From contig JAKAFY010000016.1 in the NCBI GenBank assembly GCA_021817785.1, positions 1 through 33,688 on the forward strand: a stretch of DNA of 33,688 bases, in the 5' to 3' direction. How positions within the stretch are numbered: the stretch's first letter is position 1; each line of letters begins with the position of its first letter. The notes below the pieces were generated by a model. That model was not told the DNA's origin. It searched no databases and worked only from the letters and a program-made list of their open reading frames with translations. Positions 21,644 to 29,535 of this stretch are shown one piece after another. This DNA comes from a bacterium (GTDB lineage Bacteria; Patescibacteriota; Microgenomatia; UBA10105; UBA927). The position numbers and the translations under genes were made by a program.

Positions 21644-23147
21644 TTCGGTACTGGACAGGATTACGATGTACAGGGTGATCCTGTATTATCTCGTGGCACT
21701 TATTGTCATCGCCATGGGGTTTGCATCGTTTGGGTTCATTCCCTTTGATCCGGTATACATCGGGCTGTCCGCGTTGTTTTTTGTATTTTTCAGTGAGTGG
21801 GTGAACGATATTTTTTCGCGTGTATTTGAAGTGCCGGTGAACATGGAATCCACGACGATCACCGCGCTTATCCTGGCCTGTATCGTACCTCCTGCCCGGC
21901 ATCTTGTGGATTTTGTTCCTCTTGCTGCGATAGCGGCAGTCGCGGTCTCGTCCAAATTTATCCTGGCTATCAACAGAAAGCATCTTTTTAACCCGGCGGC
22001 CGTGGCTGTCGCTATTTCCGGCGTCGCGTTTCATGCGCCGGCGACCTGGTGGATAGGCAATCCCGCCATGACGGCATTCGTGGCGATCGGAGGGCTTCTG
22101 ATGGTGCGCAAGCTCCGCAGGGAATCGATGGTATGGGCGTTTATGGCAGTGGTGATCGTCGTTGCGTCGGTATTTACCGCATTAAAGGGCGGCAATATTG
22201 CCTCCCTTACCTCGCGGCTCTTTCTGCATTCCTCACTGTTGTTTTTGGCATTTGTGATGCTTACGGAACCCATGACCAGTCCCCATACGGCGGATCTGCA
22301 GATCGTATTCGGCGCCATCGTCGGGTTTCTGTTCGTGCCGGATATCCATATCGGATCCTGGTATACGACTCCGGAAATTGCGCTTCTTATGGGAAATGCG
22401 TATGCCTATGTCGTCAGTCCGAAAGACAAACTCGTCTTGTACCTCAAAGAAAAAATACTGCATTCGTCGGATGTTATAGACTTTATCTTTACCGTGCCGA
22501 AGCAGCTGAATTTTACCCCCGGCCAATATATGGAATGGACGGTGCCGCACAAAGGTCCGGACACCCGGGGCAACCGCCGGTATTTTACCCTGGCGTCATC
22601 GCCGACGGAGCCGGAACTCCGTCTGGGCATAAAATTTTATGCACGGTCCAGTACATACAAAAAAGCCCTGTTGGAACTTTCCGCGACCACGCCTATCGTG
22701 GCGGCGCAGCGGGCAGGGGATTTTGTATTGCCCAAAGATCCGAAACAGAAAATCGTGTTTATAGCAGGCGGCATCGGCATCACGCCATACCGGAGCATGA
22801 TCAAATATCTGGTAGATACCCAGCAGCCGCGGGATATCGTCCTGTTTTATGCGAATAAAACGGTGAAAGATATCGTCTATCAGGATACGTTCCAGGAGGC
22901 ATATGAACGCCTTGGTATACGGACGATCTACACGCTGACGGATGCGACCGCGCTGCCGGCAGGCTGGCGGGGGAAAACCGGAAGGATAGACGGCGCGATG
23001 ATTACCTCGGAGGTTCCGGATTTCCACGAACGGCTGTTTTATCTTTCCGGACCGTACGCCATGGTGCACGGGTTTGAGGAAACGCTCCTGCGTCTCGGGG
23101 TATCAAAAAAGATGATCAAAAAAGATTTTTTCCCCGGATTTGTCTAA
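21618..23147 (+). CDS. NqrB/RnfD-like membrane domain fused to ferredoxin-NAD(P)H reductase domain
   Basis: A 509-residue two-part redox protein. Residues about 1-300 hold 8-10 TM helices resembling NqrB/RnfD (TTITALILACIVPP; RKHLFNPAAVAVAISG; FLAFVMLTEPMTSP). Residues about 305-509 are an FNR module with FAD motif RRYFTLAS (about 319), NAD motif IAGGIGITPYRSM (about 382), LFYLSGPYAMV and a C-terminal KKDFFPGFV. No 2Fe-2S domain is present, and no D-x-x-SGAT flavinylation site is visible in the membrane half. The design suggests that NAD(P)H electrons pass via FAD and the membrane domain to the flavinylated outer protein encoded two genes upstream. ATG 21618 is chosen; the track start (21546) is deep inside apbE. 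Final acceptor unknown. Confidence 0.88.
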   Translation: MNYIIGLVDSVLDRITMYRVILYYLVALIVIAMGFASFGFIPFDPVYIGLSALFFVFFSEWVNDIFSRVFEVPVNMESTTITALILACIVPPARHLVDFVPLAAIAAVAVSSKFILAINRKHLFNPAAVAVAISGVAFHAPATWWIGNPAMTAFVAIGGLLMVRKLRRESMVWAFMAVVIVVASVFTALKGGNIASLTSRLFLHSSLLFLAFVMLTEPMTSPHTADLQIVFGAIVGFLFVPDIHIGSWYTTPEIALLMGNAYAYVVSPKDKLVLYLKEKILHSSDVIDFIFTVPKQLNFTPGQYMEWTVPHKGPDTRGNRRYFTLASSPTEPELRLGIKFYARSSTYKKALLELSATTPIVAAQRAGDFVLPKDPKQKIVFIAGGIGITPYRSMIKYLVDTQQPRDIVLFYANKTVKDIVYQDTFQEAYERLGIRTIYTLTDATALPAGWRGKTGRIDGAMITSEVPDFHERLFYLSGPYAMVHGFEETLLRLGVSKKMIKKDFFPGFV

Positions 23148-23188
23148 AAGTGTAGGATATCGTACGTTATATTCCCCAACGACGCGCG

Positions 23189-23234
23189 TATAATCAAGTC
23201 AGTACTAAACGTATTGTTTCCCAAAGGAGGCACT
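23189..23234 (+). promoter_or_regulatory. Promoter and strong ribosome-binding site for the cupin gene
   Basis: TATAAT at 23189-23194 and AAAGGAGG ending 5 nt before the ATG at 23235. This is the clearest Shine-Dalgarno in the window and sets the start. Confidence 0.65.
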
Positions 23235-23609
23235 ATGACCGGATATGTCGCGAACATCGAGAAATTGTCGCAGGATAACACGTACTTTCGGCAGGTACTT
23301 TTTACCGCCACGCATAGCCAGTTGGTCGTCATGGCGATCCAGCCCGGGGAAGATATCGGTATGGAAACGCATCCGGAACACGATCAGTTTATCCGGATAG
23401 AATCAGGGAACGGGAAAGCGATGTTAAACGGCGAAGAATCCGTGCTCACAGCGGGATATGCCGTCGTAATTCCTGCGGGGACGGAACACAACATTATAAA
23501 TACCGGCGACAGTGTCATGAAGCTATATACGCTTTATACGCCGCCGGAACACAAAGACGGCACTATTCATAAAACAAAAGCAGAAGCGTTGGCTTCCCAT
23601 CACGAATAA
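23235..23609 (+). CDS. Small single-domain cupin protein
   Basis: A 124-residue beta-barrel protein. ETHPEHDQFIRIESGNGKAMLNGEE is cupin motif 1 with His/His/Glu-type metal ligands (H-x-E-H-D-Q-x...E), and AGYAVVIPAGTEHNIINTG is motif 2 with the second His. Such single-domain cupins bind a metal and act as isomerases, oxygenases or sensors; no substrate can be assigned. A strong Shine-Dalgarno supports ATG 23235 over TTG 23214. Its end overlaps the convergent DegT-like gene by 10 bp. Confidence 0.88.
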   Translation: MTGYVANIEKLSQDNTYFRQVLFTATHSQLVVMAIQPGEDIGMETHPEHDQFIRIESGNGKAMLNGEESVLTAGYAVVIPAGTEHNIINTGDSVMKLYTLYTPPEHKDGTIHKTKAEALASHHE

Positions 23610-24697
23610 AGCGCCGTTTCCCGTTTTGCTGTCTGCCAGGCTGACAGGTGCCCAGCGATATGCCGGATATGCGCGTCTGTTACATGAAAGCCAAGCGGCA
23701 GAAACAGGACGCCACGGTTTTTACTCCAGGGAGCATCAGGAAATTTATACCAGACGACTACGCCGTGCCGGTGAAGGTAGCGGATGAGCGACGGATCCGG
23801 TGTTTTGCAAAACCCCAGAGGATACACGTGGAGCTTCCCGTAGTCTTGTTTCGGAATCCGTATGCCATAAAACGGATGCGCAAGTGCCGACAGATATGTC
23901 CGGTAGAGCGCCACCTGCCGCGCCTTATGACGCTCAATCCGTTTGAAATCAAACCGGTCCAGAAACCATGATGCCCATCCGAAACCGCGCGTGGGCACAA
24001 ACCGGTCTCCGATGATGTCGTCGTGTTTTTTGAGTATGTTCGTGTGTGCAAACCGTATGAGACGCGCTGATCGGAACGTCATCGCCGTGACGAACAGCAG
24101 TCGGAACAGGACATAATATCCCGCGGAGGCAATAGCATACCGGTTGAATACGGAATATCTCTTTGTGACGTTTGGTAATTTTTTTCTCGTATACATATGG
24201 CTTCCCGGCAGGGGGCTTACTTTGCGCAGACTATCCATGACATAGTGGGTGCTTCGGCGTATCGTGACCGTCGACGGGTCAAGCAGCCGGTGCACGCAAT
24301 CTTCTATGATGATTGTTTCTTTGGGTAGCGCGCGCATCCACGAAGGTTTGTGTACGGTCATAGACCGGATGCCGCACGCATGAAAGATAATGATGACGCC
24401 AGGTGAGTAGCGGCGGACGAAACGATACAACCGGTCCGGACGTATCTGGAAGTTGTCATCCAGCGGATAAAAAACGGGCCGGTATCCGTGATGTCTGATG
24501 TTGTCGATTACGTCCATGCAGTAGAAATCCGGAACCAGGATGACGGAACCCCGGGGCAGGGCGTATTGCTGCAGCAGATCCCAGAGGCCGTCTTCAAACG
24601 AGTGATACGCGTATCGTATGATGCCCGGTGATACGGATGTTTTCCGGAATGAAAGAAACGGAAACAGCCATGGTTGGTAATAGTTGGTCGTAAGCAT
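23600..24697 (-). CDS. DegT/DnrJ-like PLP-fold enzyme
   Basis: A 365-residue protein of aminotransferase fold type I. VILVPDFYCMDVIDNIRHHGYRPVFYPLDDNFQIRPDRL is the DegT-like N-terminal segment; IIIEDCVHRL (Asp 133) is the PLP pyridine-binding strand; HYVMDSLRKVSPLPG places Lys 159 as the Schiff-base residue in the S-x-R-K context seen in a divergent DegT group. The C-terminal small domain runs to HIRHIAGHL. It may aminate a sugar or serve natural-product or surface-glycan assembly; its partner is probably the adjacent methyltransferase (45 bp upstream, same strand). Substrate unknown. Confidence 0.72.
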   Translation of the reverse strand: MLTTNYYQPWLFPFLSFRKTSVSPGIIRYAYHSFEDGLWDLLQQYALPRGSVILVPDFYCMDVIDNIRHHGYRPVFYPLDDNFQIRPDRLYRFVRRYSPGVIIIFHACGIRSMTVHKPSWMRALPKETIIIEDCVHRLLDPSTVTIRRSTHYVMDSLRKVSPLPGSHMYTRKKLPNVTKRYSVFNRYAIASAGYYVLFRLLFVTAMTFRSARLIRFAHTNILKKHDDIIGDRFVPTRGFGWASWFLDRFDFKRIERHKARQVALYRTYLSALAHPFYGIRIPKQDYGKLHVYPLGFCKTPDPSLIRYLHRHGVVVWYKFPDAPWSKNRGVLFLPLGFHVTDAHIRHIAGHLSAWQTAKRETALYS

Positions 24698-24742
24698 AGG
24701 AACGGAAAAGAATACACAAGGGAAGCGTTGTCCTGAGGGGGA

Positions 24743-25576
24743 TTATCCGCGGGGCGGAGGATCCGCAGGCTGGTTCCGCGCTGCCTGCGTAGCTGCACCC
24801 TGTTTTACGGGAGGCCGGAATTTTATCGCACGGAGCGCCAAAAAGAGCGGAATTTCCCTGCGGGTCCGGTTTTCCATTTTGGCGGCGCTGCCCGCGCTTT
24901 TTCTGTCGGATGCCCATTCTTCGATCGTGTCGATGACAAAGCCATTGGTCTTGAGCATGGCGGCATAATCGCTTAACGGGAAATGGTATGACCAGGTGAC
25001 GGTGGAATTCTGCTTCCCGGGATGCATGGTTATCGGAATTTCGAGCGGGGAAAGGTATCGGTTTATCCGGCGGTACTGCAGTTTATTGGTTTCATCTATG
25101 CCCCATGAAGACTGGCGGGGGATGCGGAAACACGGGTGATTGAGGACGATGACGAGCATGCCGTTGGGTACCATGTGTCCCGCGATATTCTGAAATACCC
25201 CGAACGGGTCTTTCATGTTCTGCAGGGAAAGAATGAGTGCCGCATGGGTAAAGTCCGTGTCGATCGTCAGCGGTCTGGTGGCGTCTGCGACCATATAGGT
25301 ATGAAGCGGCGTATGGTCTTCGCGTGCGGCCTGTTCGATAAGCGACGGCGCGGCGTCTACGCCGAGATACGACACGGTTTTCGGAATGGCCCGTCCCAAT
25401 ACGCCGGTGCCGCAACCTACATCCAGCACCTTTGCCTTCGGAGAAAGCTGAAGAAGTTTCCGTGCTCCCGGGATGACGACGTGTTCATGGAAATAGTTTC
25501 CGGCGCCGCCGGTTGCTTCCTTATACCACTTGCTGTCGCGTTCCCACGAGGTTTTAGTCCGTGATTGTCTGTACAT
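24743..25576 (-). CDS. Class I SAM-dependent methyltransferase
   Basis: A 277-residue methyltransferase. Motif I VLDVGCGTGVLG is at residues 50-61, the acidic loop YLGVDAAPSLIEQA follows, then ADATRPL and ALILSLQNMKDPFGVFQNIAGHMVPNGMLVIVLNHPCFR (motifs II-III). A YHFPLSDYAAMLKTNGF lid and a basic C-terminal tail complete it. The substrate could be a small molecule or quinone-like compound; nothing in the sequence decides. TGATACAAT ends 6 nt before the ATG. A terminator of the upstream efflux operon separates the two units. Confidence 0.88.
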   Translation of the reverse strand: MYRQSRTKTSWERDSKWYKEATGGAGNYFHEHVVIPGARKLLQLSPKAKVLDVGCGTGVLGRAIPKTVSYLGVDAAPSLIEQAAREDHTPLHTYMVADATRPLTIDTDFTHAALILSLQNMKDPFGVFQNIAGHMVPNGMLVIVLNHPCFRIPRQSSWGIDETNKLQYRRINRYLSPLEIPITMHPGKQNSTVTWSYHFPLSDYAAMLKTNGFVIDTIEEWASDRKSAGSAAKMENRTRREIPLFLALRAIKFRPPVKQGAATQAARNQPADPPPRG

Positions 25577-25582
25577 AGGCGT

Positions 25583-25591
25583 ATTGTATCA
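25583..25591 (-). promoter_or_regulatory. Extended -10 (TGATACAAT) of the methyltransferase gene
   Basis: Minus-strand TG-A-TACAAT, 6 nt before ATG 25576 and without a Shine-Dalgarno, consistent with a leaderless mRNA. Confidence 0.55.
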
Positions 25592-25599
25592 GATAATCA

Positions 25600-25632
25600 C
25601 CAAAACCCCGCCCCGACATGATCGGGACGGGG
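25600..25632 (-). terminator. Rho-independent terminator of the efflux/two-component cluster
   Basis: CCCCGTCCCGA-TCATG-TCGGGGCGGGG on the minus strand is an 11-bp stem with one mismatch, followed by TTTTGG. It lies 33 nt after the DUF5666 stop and directly before the methyltransferase promoter. Confidence 0.85.
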
Positions 25633-25664
25633 TATATGAGGTACGCGATTTTTCTATGACATGT

Positions 25665-26099
25665 TTACTTACCCGGTGTCGGTGATACTGTCCTTCGCAT
25701 TTCCTGCGGATTGATCTGGACGGATTGCGCGGTGACTGATCCGTCTGCATTCGTGACGCCAAAAGCGGCTATGGTAGTGCCGGTTTTGAGATCGTCTTTT
25801 GTGGCTGCGGTCGCCTGATTTATCTGGGTCGAGCCGGTGAGGAGCACAATTTTTGTGCTGCCGTCTGCTAATTTGACCGTGATGGATTGGGCATCGCTGC
25901 TCAGGATCTGCCCGGTGACCGGACGGTTGCCTCCCCGTGCGCCCGCTCCAAATGTGCCGCTACTCCCGAATCCGCGGTTACCCTGTCCGGCAAACCGGGA
26001 TGTGCCGGATGTGTTCCCCATGTATTTGCCGGCAAAAAATCCGCCGACGCCGAATACGAGGGCTACGACCAGGACAAGTACTGCTGTGTTTTGTTTCAT
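25665..26099 (-). CDS. Membrane-anchored DUF5666-like small protein
   Basis: A 144-residue protein. Residues about 5-24 form a signal anchor (TAVLVLVVALVFGVGGFFAG), followed by a Gly/Arg/Ser-rich linker (about 30-62) and a small beta domain (VTGQILSSDAQSITVKLADGSTKIVLLTGSTQINQ) typical of DUF5666, an OB-like fold. GTTIAAFGVTNADGSVTAQSVQI closes it. It is the last gene of the efflux cluster and precedes its terminator, so it may be an extracytoplasmic accessory of the MacAB-like pump. AAAGGTGG upstream supports ATG 26099 rather than the GTG pair at 26114. Function unknown. Confidence 0.75.
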   Translation of the reverse strand: MKQNTAVLVLVVALVFGVGGFFAGKYMGNTSGTSRFAGQGNRGFGSSGTFGAGARGGNRPVTGQILSSDAQSITVKLADGSTKIVLLTGSTQINQATAATKDDLKTGTTIAAFGVTNADGSVTAQSVQINPQEMRRTVSPTPGK

Positions 26100-26103
26100 G
26101 TTG

Positions 26104-26192
26104 TTATTCACCACCTTTCATAGAATGGTATTCGTACCGTAATGCCTCGATGGGCTGTAGGTGTCAGATGCTTTTTGGCAGGTCCGCCAGCC
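26104..26192 (-). pseudogene. Relic of a second MacB-like permease 3' end
   Basis: The minus strand encodes LQPIEALRYEYHSMKGGE-stop, nearly identical to the C-terminus of the neighbouring permease (EMQPIEALRYE). Shifted in frame just before it are GW...QKASD, matching GWYPARKASE of the same permease. At nucleotide level GGCTGGCGGACCTGCC aligns with GGGTGGTATCCTGCC, with two single-base insertions. No intact upstream portion remains. It looks like the tail of a deleted tandem paralogue that now serves as leader of the DUF5666 gene. Confidence 0.7.
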
Positions 26193-26228
26193 ACGTGCAG
26201 GCTATCCAACGATACAGATAGTATCTGA

Positions 26229-27452
26229 TCATTCATATCTTAAAGCTTCTATGGGTTGCATCTCCGAGGCTTTGCGGGCAGGATACCACCCGAAGAGTAT
26301 GCCTATTGCCGCAGAGACAACGAATGCGAGTGCGATCGCGCTCGGGGAGACGATAAACAACGAACCAAGAAGCCGGGAAATGATGAACGACGTGAGTATC
26401 CCGAGCAGGATGCCAATCACCCCTCCGGTGAATGTGAGCATGATGGATTCGGCCAAAAATTGCGTCGTAATGGTGTTCTTTTTGGCGCCCAGCGCTTTCC
26501 GAAGTCCGATTTCCCGGGTACGTTCCGTTACGGTGACCAGCATGATATTCATAATCCCTATCCCTCCGACCAACAGGGAAATGGCCGCAATACCGGAAAG
26601 CAGGGATGTAAACATACCCGTCGTTGCATTTGCCGTATTTAAAATATCCTGTTGGGAAAATATTCTGAAATCCGCCTGCTCCGGGGTATTCAGTTTATGC
26701 CGGGCAAGCAGCAGGTAGCCTACCTCATTTTCCGCCTGCGTCATCATGTCGGAACTTTTTGCTTCCAGTGCGATGGAGTTTAAATAATCCACGCCCATAA
26801 GTTGTTTTTGCGCGGTAGACAGGGGAATGATAATGATGTCATCCTGATTTTGGAACCCCGAACCGCCTTTGGACGTGGTAATGCCGGCAATCGTATACGT
26901 CTGTCCGCTGATACGCAGCGTCTGGCCTATGGGAGTCGCTCCGTCGCCGAACAGATCCGTGACGACCTGGGGACCGATGACCGCGACTTTGGCAACGCTG
27001 TCTACATCCCGCTGGGTGATGAACGCGCCGGTTGCCATGGTTATTTTATGTACCGATGCATAGGCAGGTGTGGCGCCGATGATTTGGGTATTTGTGTTGT
27101 TGGTGCCGGTCGTTACCTGTTTTCTGCTTTGTACTTCCGGAGACACATTGAGGACGGACGTAACCTGCGGAGACGTCTCTATCGCTTTTGCATCCTCCAG
27201 CGTCAGCGTGGTGCCGCCTCCTATGGCTCCGCGTACCGCCCCGTTTTGTTGGGCAGACGGGCTGATGGTAAGCAAGTTCGCTCCGAGCGACTGGATTTGA
27301 TTCTGGATGGATTGTTGGGTGGCTTGTCCCAGTGATACGAGCGCGATGACGCTTCCGATACCGATGACGATACCCAGGATAGCCAGCCCTGTGCGCAGTT
27401 TATTGACGGCAAGCGTGCCGATGCTTTCCAACAACAGTTCAGTCAGTTCCAT
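26229..27452 (-). CDS. MacB-like ABC transporter permease (FtsX fold)
   Basis: A 407-residue permease. It begins LLLESIGTLAVNKLRTGLAILGIVIGIGSVIALVSLG (TM1), then a large extracytoplasmic MacB_PCD domain (about 45-270, GAxLLTISP...), followed by three C-terminal TM helices with GGIGIMNIMLVTVTERTREIGLRKALGAKK, the FtsX/MacB hallmark, and ends GWYPARKASEMQPIEALRYE. It works as a dimer with the ATPase encoded just upstream (overlap of 14 bp) in a tripartite-like mechanotransmitting exporter for peptides, siderophores or drugs. Start ATG 27452 has AAGGCGG ahead; the track start (27518) runs into the ATPase gene. Confidence 0.93.
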   Translation of the reverse strand: MELTELLLESIGTLAVNKLRTGLAILGIVIGIGSVIALVSLGQATQQSIQNQIQSLGANLLTISPSAQQNGAVRGAIGGGTTLTLEDAKAIETSPQVTSVLNVSPEVQSRKQVTTGTNNTNTQIIGATPAYASVHKITMATGAFITQRDVDSVAKVAVIGPQVVTDLFGDGATPIGQTLRISGQTYTIAGITTSKGGSGFQNQDDIIIIPLSTAQKQLMGVDYLNSIALEAKSSDMMTQAENEVGYLLLARHKLNTPEQADFRIFSQQDILNTANATTGMFTSLLSGIAAISLLVGGIGIMNIMLVTVTERTREIGLRKALGAKKNTITTQFLAESIMLTFTGGVIGILLGILTSFIISRLLGSLFIVSPSAIALAFVVSAAIGILFGWYPARKASEMQPIEALRYE

Positions 27453-28170
27453 GGTGTAGTACCGCCTTTCGTTGTTTGTGTCCGCTGCTGTCGTCGACGA
27501 TGACGCCGTCGCGGACATGGATGATGCGTTTTGCGTGTTCTGCGATATCCGGCTCGTGGGTGATCATGACGATCGTATGGCCTTCGCTATTGAGTTTTTG
27601 GAATATCGCCATAATTTCTTCCGCCTGCGCTGATGCAATGTTTCCCGTCGGTTCATCGGCGAGAATGATTGCCGGGTTTAACGCCAATGCCCTGGCTATA
27701 GCTACCCGCTGTTGTTGTCCGCCGGAGATCTGGTTGGACGTATGATACATTCGGTTTCCGAGCCCCACCAGTTCCAGAAATTTCTTGGCGGTGTCTTCCC
27801 GTTCGGGCTTTGGTATGCCGGCATACATCATGGGTAATGTTACGTTTTTGAGAGCGGTCGTACGGGGAAGCAGGTTAAATGCCTGAAATACAAATCCTAT
27901 TTTTCTGTTGCGGATATCGGCCAAATCGTCTTCGGACAATCGCTCTACGTTTTCGCCGTCCAATATATATGTGCCGCTGGTCGGCAAATCCAAAGCTCCG
28001 AGTATATGCATGAGCGTGGATTTTCCGCTGCCGGACGGACCCATAATGGCGACAAATTCGCCTTTGCGTATCGTAAACGAGATATCCTGAAGGGCGACAG
28101 TTTCAATGTCTCCCATGCGGTAGACCTTCCGAAGATGGGAAACGTCAATGATCGACGGAGCACTTGGCAT
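27439..28170 (-). CDS. MacB/LolD-type ABC transporter ATP-binding protein
   Basis: A 243-residue ATPase. Walker A GPSGSGKST is at residues 44-52, Q-loop FVFQAFNLLPR, signature SGGQQQRVAIARAL, Walker B IILADEPTGNI and H-loop MITHEPDI. GNIAS after Walker B and the NLLPRTTALKNVTLPMMYAG segment are typical of the MacB/LolD/FtsE branch. It is encoded separately from its permease, unlike E. coli MacB. It lies 4 bp after the adaptor gene and overlaps the permease gene, so it is translated within one operon. Confidence 0.95.
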   Translation of the reverse strand: MPSAPSIIDVSHLRKVYRMGDIETVALQDISFTIRKGEFVAIMGPSGSGKSTLMHILGALDLPTSGTYILDGENVERLSEDDLADIRNRKIGFVFQAFNLLPRTTALKNVTLPMMYAGIPKPEREDTAKKFLELVGLGNRMYHTSNQISGGQQQRVAIARALALNPAIILADEPTGNIASAQAEEIMAIFQKLNSEGHTIVMITHEPDIAEHAKRIIHVRDGVIVDDSSGHKQRKAVLHHGTD

Positions 28171-28174
28171 AGGC

Positions 28175-29491
28175 TTAGCGTCCTCCTATGACCCGGACGG
28201 CACCTCCCCGGTTGCCACCGATAGCGCTGAATGGGGAAGTCCCGGTGGAGGAACCGGATGTGGCACCGGTCGTGATTGCCGATGTGACGACGGTATCGCC
28301 CTCATTGACGCCGGAGACGATTTCCGTATCCGCGCTGTCTGAAGCGCCGACCGTCACGTTTACCGGGGTCACTTTTCCGTTTTTCATGATCCTGACCGTC
28401 GTTTGCGTGCCGGAGGTCTGTACCGCCGAGTTTGGTACCAGGATGACATTATCTTTGACCGCCGTGATAATCGTCGCATCGACCGCCATATTGGGATACA
28501 CACCATCCGGTGCCGCATCAAAAACGATATATGCGGAATACGTGGTGACTCCCGAGGAAACCGTGCCGGTCGTGTCTATGGATACGATTTTTCCGGTGAA
28601 CGTCTGGTTGGGGAATGCGTCCATCGTAAGGGTTGCTTTATTGCCGACTTTTATTTTGGGCACGTCCACTTCGTTTATCGCCACGACGGCAGTCGGAGTC
28701 GCGCTTGTTTTTATATTTGCTATCCGTTGCGAGGTGGAATTGCCGGTAGAGCTGGTTTGGGCGGTGAGCACCGAACCGACCTGGAACGACAGTCCGCTGA
28801 TCGTGCCGGATATGGGCGCGTATATGGTCGGGGATGATTTCTGATAGGAGGCCCAGGAGCTGCTCAGCGCGGTTTGCGCCTGAGTTACTGCGGATTGCTG
28901 ATTTTTATATAGGGCTTCTGCCGCAAGCCAATCATCGTTGGTGGTAGAAAACTGCGTGAGTTGGCGGTTGCTGGTATTGGGGGAGCCGTCTCCGTTTTGA
29001 TACGTGGTGTTGGTCGCCAGGTTTACAAAATTATTCCATTTGGTAAACATCGTCGACTGGGTGGAATATAACGCAGCCTGCGCATTTGCCAACGCATTCT
29101 GTGCGCTCTGATAGGAAGCGAGTGCCTGGGTACTGCGCTGCTTTCCGTCCATATCCAAATCTACCTCGGCGATTTTGTCGCCGGATTTTACCGTATCGCC
29201 GTTTTTGACATACACTTTGCTGACGACCCCCGATGTCTGAGTAGTCACGTCCGCACTATTGGCACTCGAGACCGAGCCGGACGCCGTCACGGACACGACC
29301 AGCGTATCGCGGGTGGCTGTCGCCGTAAGATACTGTGTTTTGGCGCTTCCTGTTCCGGAAATTTTTGTCCATCCGAACCAAACCAGTGCGGCAAGGAGAA
29401 GAATGCTTCCGAATCGGATAAGCGGCGGGAGAGATAAAACGCGTTGGAAAAAATTCTGATGGACGGGAATACGTACAGGTTCTGATTTCAT
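28175..29491 (-). CDS. MacA-like (RND/HlyD) membrane-fusion adaptor protein
   Basis: A 438-residue adaptor. N-terminal TM about 26-42 (RFGSILLLAALVWFGW) is followed by a beta-barrel/lipoyl start (TLVVSVTASGSVSSANSADVTTQTSGVVSKVYVKNGDTVKSGDKIAEVD), a long alpha-hairpin (about 105-210), the second lipoyl half (ISGTISGLSFQVGSVL) and a membrane-proximal barrel (VTPVNVTVGASDSADTEIVSGVNEGDTVV). In organisms without an outer membrane such proteins partner MacB-like pumps at the cell surface. Start ATG 29491 follows a TATAGA box by 9 nt; the tandem 11-bp repeat (29511-29532) lies upstream, between it and the histidine kinase stop. Confidence 0.92.
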   Translation of the reverse strand: MKSEPVRIPVHQNFFQRVLSLPPLIRFGSILLLAALVWFGWTKISGTGSAKTQYLTATATRDTLVVSVTASGSVSSANSADVTTQTSGVVSKVYVKNGDTVKSGDKIAEVDLDMDGKQRSTQALASYQSAQNALANAQAALYSTQSTMFTKWNNFVNLATNTTYQNGDGSPNTSNRQLTQFSTTNDDWLAAEALYKNQQSAVTQAQTALSSSWASYQKSSPTIYAPISGTISGLSFQVGSVLTAQTSSTGNSTSQRIANIKTSATPTAVVAINEVDVPKIKVGNKATLTMDAFPNQTFTGKIVSIDTTGTVSSGVTTYSAYIVFDAAPDGVYPNMAVDATIITAVKDNVILVPNSAVQTSGTQTTVRIMKNGKVTPVNVTVGASDSADTEIVSGVNEGDTVVTSAITTGATSGSSTGTSPFSAIGGNRGGAVRVIGGR

Positions 29492-29500
29492 ACCATGAAC

Positions 29501-29532
29501 TCTATACAGCCTACCTGAAAACCACCTGAAAA
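29501..29532 (-). promoter_or_regulatory. Candidate response-regulator box and -10 of the efflux genes
   Basis: On the minus strand two 11-bp direct repeats, TTTTCAGGTGG and TTTTCAGGTAG (29532-29511), are followed by GCTG and TATAGA (29506-29501). OmpR/PhoB-type regulators bind tandem repeats with 11-bp period. The same pattern recurs at the response regulator gene. Confidence 0.65.
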
Positions 29533-29535
29533 TCA

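Noticed and set aside
22049-22858. 269-aa plus-strand ORF within the NqrB-FNR gene
   Set aside because: Frame-shifted shadow; low-complexity, Gly/Arg/Tyr-rich translation without domain signal.
29511-29532. Repeats before the adaptor gene as a rho-independent terminator of the histidine kinase
   Set aside because: They are direct, not inverted, repeats and form no stable hairpin.
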